A DNA stretch of 28,222 nt from JAFAZJ01 sp964437145 (GTDB taxonomy: Bacteria; Pseudomonadota; Alphaproteobacteria; Reyranellales; Reyranellaceae), in assembly GCA_964437145.1 (NCBI GenBank), contig CAYTFW010000075.1, positions 1 to 28,222 of the forward strand. The letters are read 5' to 3'. Shown here one piece after another: positions 14,992-22,428 of the stretch (the first letter of the stretch is position 1; every line of letters begins with the position of its first letter). Both the position numbers and the translations under genes were made by a program. Below the pieces are notes generated by a model. It did no database searches. It was not told where the DNA came from and worked only from the letters and a program-made list of their open reading frames with translations.

Positions 14992-16605
14992 ATGGCGAAG
15001 CTGCAGGTTCTGCTCGAGGTCGCGCCGACTTCGGCCCACGCGTCCATGGCCGCCGAGGTCGCGGCCGCCAGCGCCATTGGCCGCGGCGACAGGTTCGAGA
15101 CCATGCGCGTGGCGGAGGCGTTGCTCGCAAGCATGCCGGGCATCGGCGTGGATGTGCAGGACAGTATCGGTCCGATCCCGCTCGCCAGTAGCCTCCCTGA
15201 ACTAAGGGGAGCCACGGCGCTAGCCGCCGCGCCCGAAGTCGCCATCGCCACCGACGCCGTGTTCGCCGAGGCCCGCAGAACGCGCGACGGCCATCCGCTG
15301 AACATCGCGCCCACCGTCGCGGGCAGCATGGCCAGCATGGTTGTCGCGGCGGAGGTCACGGCCGCCGCCGTGAAGACCCTCATGGATCGATCCGACGTCA
15401 TCGTCTGGCCGAACAGCGCCATCACTCTCTTTGGCGAGGCCGCGTCGGTCGGAGAGGACAATGCGCTCTTCGGCCTGCTCGACCTCGCCGACAGCGCCGG
15501 CGGCACGGATTGCAGACCATTTCGGCCTGGCGTCTCGGTGGCCACTATTCGCGAGCTGCTCGGCGTCGCTCGGCTTTGGAAGGATGGCTTCCGCGGCCAG
15601 AACATCGTCGTCGGCATTCTCGACGAAGGCGTGCACAGCTCATACCCGGTCGTCGGTGGGCATGAGACCGCGATGGAGAAGCGCTGGGGCCGCGCGCCGA
15701 TCACCAGCCACGGCTCGATGTGCGCGGCGGATATCCTGGTCGCGGCGCCGGCGGCGCGGCTCTACGACTATCCCTTCCTCGGTCAGCCGAGTTCAGGAGG
15801 CGCCTTGGCGATGTTCCAGGCGGTCCTCGCCCAGCGCGCCATCGACGGCACACCACACCTGACGAACAACAGCTACGGATTCGTCGGGGTGCCACAGCGG
15901 GACCACGCGCCGCGGCATGAGATCTGGGATCGCAACCATCCTGTCCATCGCAAGGTGCGCGAGGTGGTCGCGGCGGGCGTTCCCTGCTTCTTCGCCGCCG
16001 GCAATTGCGGCGACGATTGTCCCTCCGGGGCGTGCCATTCGAGCGGGATCGGGCCCGGCAACTCCATACATGCCTCGAACAGCCTGGCTGAAGTGATCAC
16101 GGTCGCCGCAGTCAACAGCGTGCATGAGCGCATCGGCTATTCCAGCCAGGGTCCCGGCATGTTCGAGCGCGCGAAGCCTGATATCGCGTCTTACTCGCAC
16201 TTCTTCGGCAATTTCGGCCCAGGCCGGCCCGGCGGCACGGCGCAACCCTTCGACAACGGAACCTCCGCCGCGACCCCGGTCGCTTGTGGCGTAGGCGCGG
16301 CCCTGCTGAGCGCATTTGCCAACCTCACCCCGGCGGAGCTAAAGGCGGCGCTGATGGACAGCGCCACCGATCTCGGCGAACCGGGGCGCGATTTCCTGAC
16401 CGGGACGGGGGTGGTGAACGCTGCGGCGGCTTACCATGTAATTCGCGCGGCGGGCCGGCTGCCAGGCGCCCAGCGACCACAGCTGTCGGCGCGTACCGGT
16501 GACGGCGGCCAAGGCGGGAGCGGTAGTGATGCGTTGGTTAGTCACGACAACAAAGGCGGTCGCGGTCCGGCGACTAGACAAGGCCCTGGCCGCCGCCGAC
16601 GCTAG
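14992..16605 (+). CDS. Subtilisin-like serine protease (S8) without signal peptide
   Basis: A 537-residue subtilase with a complete catalytic set: Asp211 in IVVGILDEGVHSS, His240 in TSHGSMCAADIL, oxyanion Asn338 in FFAAGNCGDD and Ser425 in DNGTSAATPVACG. Residues 1-200 precede the catalytic domain. They include a segment ending SDVIVWPNSAITLFG (134-148) that resembles the last strand of an I9-type prodomain. There is no signal peptide or membrane helix, so it is probably cytoplasmic. Several extra cysteines (333-349 region) are present. The tail (about 492-537) is low-complexity and overlaps the next gene by 77 bases. The start at 14992 is supported by GGGAGG upstream; in-frame sequence further upstream (ATG 14704) lacks coding character. 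The target is unknown; the overlapping small gene suggests a protease-regulator pair. Confidence 0.85.
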   Translation: MAKLQVLLEVAPTSAHASMAAEVAAASAIGRGDRFETMRVAEALLASMPGIGVDVQDSIGPIPLASSLPELRGATALAAAPEVAIATDAVFAEARRTRDGHPLNIAPTVAGSMASMVVAAEVTAAAVKTLMDRSDVIVWPNSAITLFGEAASVGEDNALFGLLDLADSAGGTDCRPFRPGVSVATIRELLGVARLWKDGFRGQNIVVGILDEGVHSSYPVVGGHETAMEKRWGRAPITSHGSMCAADILVAAPAARLYDYPFLGQPSSGGALAMFQAVLAQRAIDGTPHLTNNSYGFVGVPQRDHAPRHEIWDRNHPVHRKVREVVAAGVPCFFAAGNCGDDCPSGACHSSGIGPGNSIHASNSLAEVITVAAVNSVHERIGYSSQGPGMFERAKPDIASYSHFFGNFGPGRPGGTAQPFDNGTSAATPVACGVGAALLSAFANLTPAELKAALMDSATDLGEPGRDFLTGTGVVNAAAAYHVIRAAGRLPGAQRPQLSARTGDGGQGGSGSDALVSHDNKGGRGPATRQGPGRRRR

Positions 16606-16750
16606 GCGCATCGATGAGCGGCCCCCCATCCTCCTCGGCGTCGACGAGCAGTCGTGGGAGGTGGAGGGTCCGCCCGATCTCGACCGCAAGCTTGCCGGGG
16701 TGAGGCCGGTGAGGGACGTCTATCCATCCTCGACTGTCACCCTGTACTGA
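16529..16750 (+). CDS. Small I9/prodomain-like protein overlapping the subtilase gene
   Basis: A 73-residue ORF starting at ATG 16529 with GGGAG 8 bases upstream, overlapping the last 77 bases of the subtilase gene in another frame. The likely fold is strand (MRWLVTTT), helix (AVRRLDKALAAADARR), strands (PPILLGVDEQSWEVEG), helix (PDLDRKLAGV), strand (VRDVYPSSTVTLY). This is the beta-alpha-beta-beta-alpha-beta order of subtilisin prodomains and I9 inhibitors. Its C-terminal DVYPSSTVTLY matches DVIVWPNSAITLF of the upstream protease (V, P, S, T, L identical; Y/W, S/N, V/I, Y/F similar). Inferred role: a trans-acting inhibitor or folding chaperone of the protease. No annotated family is claimed; the assignment rests on pattern, linkage and the shared motif. 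Confidence 0.62.
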   Translation: MRWLVTTTKAVAVRRLDKALAAADARRIDERPPILLGVDEQSWEVEGPPDLDRKLAGVRPVRDVYPSSTVTLY

Positions 16751-16901
16751 AGCGGGCGCTTTTCACCATCACGGCGACGTGGAGAACGGGCGGGTCCCTC
16801 ACCGATCGGCTTGGCGCGCACGCGGCGGCCCGACCGCGCGGGACCGCCCTGCGGTCCAGGTCAGTCGACACCTTCGGGCGCCGCCGCCTAGACTGCGGCG
16901 C

Positions 16902-17552
16902 ATGCGTTTCGATGACGATCTGCGCGAGACGATCCGCGCCCGCCTCGCCGGCTTCGAGCGGAAGCTGCGCGACGACACCGCCAGCCTGAAGCAGGCGGCG
17001 GTGGCGATCTGCGTCGCGCTGCGCCAGGACCCCGCCGACGATTGGGGCGGGCCCGACGACGCCGCCTTCCTGCTAACGCGCCGCGCGCCCAAGCTGCGCG
17101 CCCATTCCGGCCAGCTCGCGCTGCCCGGCGGCCGCGTCGATCCGGGCGAGACCATCGAGCAGACCGCGTTGCGCGAGCTGGATGAAGAGCTGGGCGTCAG
17201 CCTGGGTAGCGACGCGGTGCTGGGCCATCTCGACCCCTACCCGACGCGCTCCGGCTATCTGATCTCGCCCATCGTGGTGTGGACGCCGCGCGACGCGGTG
17301 GTCAGGCCCAACCCGGCCGAGGTCGACAGGCTCTACCGCATCCCGCTCAGCGAGCTGCGCCGCCCGGACTCGCCGGAGATCTTCAGCATCCCCGAAAGCG
17401 ACCGGCCGGTGATCCGCCTGCCGATCCCGCTGATGAACACCGAGATCAACGCGCCCACCGCGGCGATGCTCTACCAGTTCCGCGAAGTGGCGCTCGAAGA
17501 CCGCGCCACGCGTGTGGATCACTTCGACCAGCCGGTCTTCGCCTGGCGGTGA
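16902..17552 (+). CDS. Nudix hydrolase, NudL/CoA-pyrophosphatase type
   Basis: A 216-residue cytoplasmic hydrolase cleaving a nucleoside-diphosphate-linked compound, probably coenzyme A or its derivatives to phosphopantetheine plus adenosine diphosphate. The Nudix box is perfect: GRVDPGETIEQTALRELDEE followed by LGV (77-99). Just before it is the NudL/UPF0035 extension LLTRRAPKLRAHSGQLALPG (57-76), which marks CoA pyrophosphatases. Length fits. The start is assigned from the family N-terminus; the ribosome site is poor. It is convergent with the S9-type gene (72-base gap) and unlinked in function to its neighbours. Confidence 0.92.
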   Translation: MRFDDDLRETIRARLAGFERKLRDDTASLKQAAVAICVALRQDPADDWGGPDDAAFLLTRRAPKLRAHSGQLALPGGRVDPGETIEQTALRELDEELGVSLGSDAVLGHLDPYPTRSGYLISPIVVWTPRDAVVRPNPAEVDRLYRIPLSELRRPDSPEIFSIPESDRPVIRLPIPLMNTEINAPTAAMLYQFREVALEDRATRVDHFDQPVFAWR

Positions 17553-17624
17553 CGTTCCCCTGAGATCGTAAGCGCGGCGCTTCGCGACCGGCCGAGCAAC
17601 ATCGGGACCATCCCGTTTGTCATC

Positions 17625-19631
17625 CTATTCGTGATTGTGGACCTGACCACCGAGATGGCCGCCGAGAAAGACCTCCAGCTGGCGCCAGAAGGCGCCTTCG
17701 CCGCCATCGAGCCGGCGCGCGAAGCGGTCGGTTGATGGCGGTGGCGTCGGATCGCGCCCGGCCGCACGCAGCGCCGCGACCAGTCGCTCGGATTGCATGC
17801 GCTGCGGCGGATCATCGGTCGGCCGCGGGGCGATGAGCAGCGGTCGTTCGAGCCGCGGCACCCAGTTGATAGGCGAGGCTTCCAGCAAGGTGCGGCGGTT
17901 GTCCGCACCATCCTGCCAGCCGTAGAACTGGCGCAGCCGCAGCGCGTACCACGAGCCCGCGTCGGCTTGGCGGTCGAAGACGTCGACCAGGTCGCTGACG
18001 GGCGAGATCGCGACAGCGACCTTGAAGGGCGACTCGCCGCGGCCGATCGCGACCAGGGCGCCATAGCCGCCATGCACCTCTCCATACACCGCGAGGCGGT
18101 CCGGCGCGGCGATGCCCTGCGCCACCGCCCATTTCGCGACGTCCTCCAGGTCGTCGATCGCGCCGGTCGCATATTGCCCGGCGCCGGCGGCCAGCAACGC
18201 CTTGCCGAATCCCGCCGCGCCGCGCGCGTTCACCGAGACGACGGCATAGCCGCGCTCGGCGAGGAACTTCGCACCGACGTCGTGATCGAGATCGAAGGTA
18301 TGGTTCATGAACGAGCGCGCCCGCACGACGGTCGGCAGCGGCCCGCCCTTGTGGTCGGCCGGCACGGTCACGACGACCGGCAGTTCCAGGCCGTCGCGCA
18401 CCTTCACGCGCGCCAGCGTCGTCGGTGGCATGCGGCCCCACGACACGATCAGCTTGGTCGATTGTCCGCTGCGTTCGCCCGGCTTGGGCAGTCGTTCGGC
18501 GATCTGGGCCTCGCGATCGATCAGGAACGGCTGGAAACCCATCGCCGGATGCCACATCGAGACGACCAGCCATCGGCCGGCCCGGTCCGACGCCAGAACC
18601 TTCACCGCCGTCTCGGGCTTGCGGCCCAGGCGATTGAGCAGATTCTCCAGGGCCGGATCGAAAACCCGCACGCCGGCCTTGCCGAAGACCGACACGAGGC
18701 CGGGCTTGCCGGTTCGCGGGTCGATCCAGAACGAGGCGACATCGGCATCCGGCGCGGCGTGGACAACCTCTTCCGCGCCAGTGTCGCGATCGATCCTGAC
18801 CAGCGCGCGATAGGGCCGGTTGCGGTTCGACATCACCCATAGCGCGTCGACCGTGACGTTGGAGTTCTCGGTGATGAATTCCTCGCCCGGCGCCAAGGTC
18901 ATCAGCGGCTTGCAGGTCGCGACATCGCCCGCGCATTTTTCGACGACGCGCGCCCCCGCCCTGTCATGGCGCGTGATGCGCGCCGCGATGCGCTCCGCCG
19001 GATCGAGCAACCACTGGATGTAGCGAGCCTCACTGGGCCCGATCAGCTCTGGCAGCGCACCGGCCACCGTGCGGACGCGATACAGGTCGGACGAGCCGTC
19101 GTCGCGCCGCTGCATGAAGTACAGCCAGTCGCGACCAGGCCCGCCGGCGCCGATCGGCAGGAACGCCTTCACGCCCGCGGTGTCCTGGGCGATCGGCTCC
19201 TCGCGGCCGTTCTCCTTGTCCAGCGGCGCGACGGAGATCAGCGACCTGAAGGTCGGGCCGGCCGCCTCGCGTCGTGCCACCTCGCGCTTGAGGATGACGT
19301 GACGGCCATTGGCGGCCAGATAGGCGTCGGTCGGCTGGCCGGACCAGTTCCGCTGCACCGTCGAGCCGTCGGCCGTCGAGCGCAGGAGGGTGCGGCCGCC
19401 GGCATCGTCCGAGTCGATCCACAGCATCAGGCTGCCATCCGCGGACAGCCGCACAATCGGCGCGCTCAGGTACTTCGACACCCGGCCGACATCCGACGCA
19501 GAGATGCGCGACGCCACAATCTGCATGCGCATGGAGCCATCGCGGTCGACCTCGACCGAAATGCTCTGGGAAAACGCTACGGTACTGCAGATAGAAGAGG
19601 CAGCGACAGCTGAAAGTAATATATTTTTCAT
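17625..19631 (-). CDS. Exported S9 prolyl-oligopeptidase-family protein lacking catalytic residues
   Basis: A 668-residue protein with a signal peptide (MKNILLSAVAASSICSTVAF, cleavage near SQS). A beta-propeller-like half (about 40-400) is followed by an alpha/beta-hydrolase half (about 405-665). In active S9 enzymes the nucleophile lies in G-x-S-x-G-G; here the segment is DRLAVYGEVHGGYGALVA, with Val519 (codon GTG) in place of serine. The acidic position survives in TDD (605-607). The catalytic histidine of the usual D-E-G-H motif is replaced: the segment reads DGGEGAFW, with Ala647 aligned to it. The gene is otherwise full length without stops, so this looks like a conserved non-enzymatic relative, not a decaying gene. 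The first ten codons use AT-rich codons unusual here, and no Shine-Dalgarno sequence is seen. Confidence 0.85.
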   Translation of the reverse strand: MKNILLSAVAASSICSTVAFSQSISVEVDRDGSMRMQIVASRISASDVGRVSKYLSAPIVRLSADGSLMLWIDSDDAGGRTLLRSTADGSTVQRNWSGQPTDAYLAANGRHVILKREVARREAAGPTFRSLISVAPLDKENGREEPIAQDTAGVKAFLPIGAGGPGRDWLYFMQRRDDGSSDLYRVRTVAGALPELIGPSEARYIQWLLDPAERIAARITRHDRAGARVVEKCAGDVATCKPLMTLAPGEEFITENSNVTVDALWVMSNRNRPYRALVRIDRDTGAEEVVHAAPDADVASFWIDPRTGKPGLVSVFGKAGVRVFDPALENLLNRLGRKPETAVKVLASDRAGRWLVVSMWHPAMGFQPFLIDREAQIAERLPKPGERSGQSTKLIVSWGRMPPTTLARVKVRDGLELPVVVTVPADHKGGPLPTVVRARSFMNHTFDLDHDVGAKFLAERGYAVVSVNARGAAGFGKALLAAGAGQYATGAIDDLEDVAKWAVAQGIAAPDRLAVYGEVHGGYGALVAIGRGESPFKVAVAISPVSDLVDVFDRQADAGSWYALRLRQFYGWQDGADNRRTLLEASPINWVPRLERPLLIAPRPTDDPPQRMQSERLVAALRAAGRDPTPPPSTDRFARRLDGGEGAFWRQLEVFLGGHLGGQVHNHE

Positions 19632-19672
19632 ATATATAGACCAAGTATATCGATAACTGGATCAGCTTACGC
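19608..19672 (-). promoter_or_regulatory. AT-rich start region of the S9-type gene
   Basis: A short AT-rich island in a very GC-rich window spans the first codons and upstream region of the S9-type gene, including TATATATA directly before its ATG. On the minus strand a TATACT hexamer lies 12 bases before the ATG, but no good -35 element stands at the right distance. The region probably includes the promoter and favours an unfolded translation start. Specific elements are uncertain. Confidence 0.35.
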
Positions 19673-19839
19673 TTGTTTCATCTCCGGCGCAATGATGTTT
19701 CGCCCTGTGGTTGTGTCCGGACGATTTGCCGCCGGTGAAGGCAAGCTGGATCGCGACGATCATCCCGGCGGCGCTTTCCACCGGGTGGATCCATCGCATC
19801 CCGCTCACCTCCCGGGAAGGAAGGTTTCGTGTTCCACGA

Positions 19840-21495
19840 CTAGGAGACGGTTGCGGCTTGCCGCGCAAAGGCGAAGCCTTCGTAGCCGTTGGCTGCCACC
19901 TCGTCGCAGCGCTTCTTGTAGCGATCGAAGCCGCCGACATAAGGCATGAACACGCGTGGCTTGCCGGGGATGTTGGCGCCGACATACCAGGAGTTGGCCA
20001 GCGGGTAGAGCGTGCTGTCGGCCACGGCGTTGACGTGCTGCACCCAGACCATCTCCGCGTCCGCCGTCGGCTCGACGCGATCGAGCCCCTTCTCGCGCAT
20101 ATGCTTGAGGCAATCGGCGATCCAATCCGTGTGCTGCTCGATCGACGCGATCATCTGCGTCTTCACGCCTGGGCTGCCCGGCCCGGTGATGACGAACATG
20201 TTGGGGAAGCCCGACACCATCAGGCCGAGATAGGTCAGCGGCCCGCCGGCCCAATGCTCGGCCAGCACCGCGCCGTCGGTCGTGCGGATGTCGATCTCGC
20301 GCAGCGCACCGGTCATGGCGTCGAAGCCGGTGGCGAAGACGATGGCGTCGAGTTCGAACGCGGCGCCACTCTTCAGCCGCACGCCCGTGGGCGTGATCGC
20401 GTCGATCGGATCGCTGCGCACGTCGATCAGCGCGACGTTGTCGCGATTGTAGGTCTCGTAATAGTTCGTATCGAGGCACAGGCGCTTCGTGCCGATGGGA
20501 TGATCCTTCGGCGCCAGCAGCTCGGCGGTGCGCTTGTCCTTGACGATGCCGCGGATCTTCTCGCGCACGAATTCCGAAGCCGTGTCGTTGGACTCCTTGT
20601 TCACCAGCAGATCGGTATAGGCGTAGAGGAAGCTGATGCTGCCGCCTTCCTGCCACTTCGACTCATAAGCGGCGCGACGCTCCGAATCCGCCACATCCAG
20701 CGCCGTCCGGGTCGGCTTGGGATGGCCGCCGATGGCGAAAGGCGTGTCGTAGGCCGCGCGGCGGCGCGCCGGATACTCCGCCTTGTGCCGGCGCTCTTTC
20801 TCCTGGTCCATCGGCATGTTGTTGGCCGGCAGGCTGAAATTGGCGGTGCGCTGGAACACCGTGAGGTGTTTGGCCTGCTTGGCGATGATCGGGATCATCT
20901 GCACGCCCGAGGAGCCGGTGCCGATCACGCCCACGCGCTTGCCCGAGAAATCCACGCCCTCATGCGGCCACAGGCCGGAGTGGTACCACTTGCCCTTGAA
21001 GTCGCCGATGCCCTTGAAGTCCGGCACGCGCGGCGTCGAGAGATTGCCCGCGGCCATCACGCAGTAGCGCGCGCGGACCGTCTCGCCCTGCGCCGTCGTC
21101 AGCGTCCATTCGCCGGCGCGCGAATCGAACACCGCCGACTTGATGCGCGTGTTGAGCTGCACGTCGCGGCGCAAATCGAAGCGGTCGGCGACGTGGTTGA
21201 TGTAGCGCAGGATCTCCGGCTGGGTGCCGTAGCGCTCCGGCCATTTCCATTCCTGCTGCAGTTCGTCGGAGAAGGAGTACGAATACTCCAGGCTCTCGAC
21301 GTCGCAACGCGCACCGGGATAGCGATTCCAGAACCACGTGCCGCCGATGCCCGAGCCCTGCTCGTAAGCGCGCACCGTGAAGCCCAGCCCGCGCAGGCGA
21401 TGGATCGCGTAGAGGCCCGCCAAGCCGCCGCCGACGATCGCGACATCGAGGCGGCTCGAGGCGCCGCCACCGGGAAGGGTCGAGGCATCAGGCAT
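19840..21495 (-). CDS. Baeyer-Villiger-type flavin monooxygenase
   Basis: A 551-residue NADPH- and FAD-dependent monooxygenase of the cyclohexanone monooxygenase class, which inserts oxygen next to a ketone to give an ester or lactone. The FAD motif is VAIVGGGLAGLYAIHRLR (18-35), followed by the type I signature GIGGTWFWNRYPGARCD (49-65). The Baeyer-Villiger fingerprint F-x-G-x-x-x-H-x-x-x-W-P is perfect at 166-177 (FKGKWYHSGLWP). The NADPH motif is VIGTGSSGVQ (190-199). Length is normal. ATG 21495 is chosen because GGAG lies upstream and the longer frame adds non-homologous sequence. It follows an alpha/beta hydrolase on the same strand, a common pairing in which the hydrolase opens the ester or lactone product. 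Confidence 0.93.
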   Translation of the reverse strand: MPDASTLPGGGASSRLDVAIVGGGLAGLYAIHRLRGLGFTVRAYEQGSGIGGTWFWNRYPGARCDVESLEYSYSFSDELQQEWKWPERYGTQPEILRYINHVADRFDLRRDVQLNTRIKSAVFDSRAGEWTLTTAQGETVRARYCVMAAGNLSTPRVPDFKGIGDFKGKWYHSGLWPHEGVDFSGKRVGVIGTGSSGVQMIPIIAKQAKHLTVFQRTANFSLPANNMPMDQEKERRHKAEYPARRRAAYDTPFAIGGHPKPTRTALDVADSERRAAYESKWQEGGSISFLYAYTDLLVNKESNDTASEFVREKIRGIVKDKRTAELLAPKDHPIGTKRLCLDTNYYETYNRDNVALIDVRSDPIDAITPTGVRLKSGAAFELDAIVFATGFDAMTGALREIDIRTTDGAVLAEHWAGGPLTYLGLMVSGFPNMFVITGPGSPGVKTQMIASIEQHTDWIADCLKHMREKGLDRVEPTADAEMVWVQHVNAVADSTLYPLANSWYVGANIPGKPRVFMPYVGGFDRYKKRCDEVAANGYEGFAFARQAATVS

Positions 21496-21517
21496 CGCGG
21501 GATCTCCAGATCGTATG

Positions 21518-21527
21518 AACGATCGTT
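21518..21527. promoter_or_regulatory. Candidate operator upstream of the monooxygenase
   Basis: AACGATCGTT is a perfect 10-base palindrome inside GATCGTATGAACGATCGTTT, which also forms a second, spaced inverted repeat (GATCGT-ATGA-ACGATC). It lies 22 bases upstream of the monooxygenase start codon, where a repressor would block transcription. ACGATCGT cores are common in TetR-family operators, but no TetR gene is in this window. Confidence 0.35.
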
Positions 21528-21583
21528 TACCGCGCGCCGGTACGCCCGGCAACGCCGCCGGGCGCATCGAAGGGTTGCGTCGA

Positions 21584-22336
21584 TCAGGAGGCCGGCAGGT
21601 GCGCGCGCAGGAAGGTGCGGACCTGGCGCACGACCACGCGGATCATCTCAGGCGGCTCTTTCCACGGGTAGAGGCTGACCTCGGATTTTGGCGCCAGCCG
21701 CACCGTCTCCATCGCCACCGCGAGGGGATGCGGCGGGATGTCGTCGGGCAGCACGAGCACCGGCGTCTGGCAGGCGCGCACGAAGTCGCGGCTCACGGTG
21801 AAGACGAAGTCGCCGGGCGAGCGGTACATCTTGTTGAGGAACGCGCTCACCATCTCCATGGTGATCGCGGGCTGGCGCTGGCAGAGCGCCGGCCCCCAGG
21901 CGCCCATATTGTTGTTGTAGAACTGATCGGGCATCTCCGGCCGGTGACCGCTGGGCTGCGTCAGCACGGCGGCGACCACGCGATCCGGCGCGCGCCGCAT
22001 CAGGTTCCACGAGAACGGCCCGCCGATGCAGTAGCCGTTGACCGCGAATCTATCGATGCCGAGGTGATCCATCAGCCCGAGGTGATCGTCGGTGTAGGCA
22101 TCCCACGGCCGGTCGACCTCCAGCGGCCCCGAGGATTGGCCATCCTTGGCGTTGCGCAGATCGGCGACGATGCAGCGATAGCGGTCCTTGAACTCTTCGA
22201 CGGCGTTGTAGGGCGCGCTGGTCTTCAGATTGTTGATGACCGAGTTCAAGCCGCCGCCGGGAATGATCAACAGCGGAAAGCCTGACCCCGCCTCCTCGTA
22301 ATGGATGCGGACATCGCCTCTTTCGTAAAATGGCAT
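21584..22336 (-). CDS. Alpha/beta hydrolase with a cysteine at the nucleophile elbow
   Basis: A 250-residue cytoplasmic alpha/beta-hydrolase-fold protein. The N-terminus GDVRIHYEEAGSGFPLLIIP (7-26) and the oxyanion-region GGG are typical. The nucleophile elbow G-x-[S/C]-x-G-G reads NGYCIGG, placing Cys103 where most members have serine, as in dienelactone hydrolases. The acid is probably in LVLPDDIPPHP. The C-terminal catalytic histidine is not obvious: the usual position reads LYPWKEPPE. A good ribosome site (GGGAGGAA) precedes ATG 22336. It lies 88 bases upstream of the Baeyer-Villiger monooxygenase on the same strand. It may hydrolyse the monooxygenase's ester or lactone product, but the unusual active site leaves that open. 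Confidence 0.86.
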   Translation of the reverse strand: MPFYERGDVRIHYEEAGSGFPLLIIPGGGLNSVINNLKTSAPYNAVEEFKDRYRCIVADLRNAKDGQSSGPLEVDRPWDAYTDDHLGLMDHLGIDRFAVNGYCIGGPFSWNLMRRAPDRVVAAVLTQPSGHRPEMPDQFYNNNMGAWGPALCQRQPAITMEMVSAFLNKMYRSPGDFVFTVSRDFVRACQTPVLVLPDDIPPHPLAVAMETVRLAPKSEVSLYPWKEPPEMIRVVVRQVRTFLRAHLPAS

Positions 22337-22428
22337 GGTGGTTCCTCCCGGCGCGGAACCGTGCCACGCTCGCCGCGTACGCTCAACCGGCACACGGGCG
22401 CGCGCATACGGAAAGGAGGGAGTCTCGC

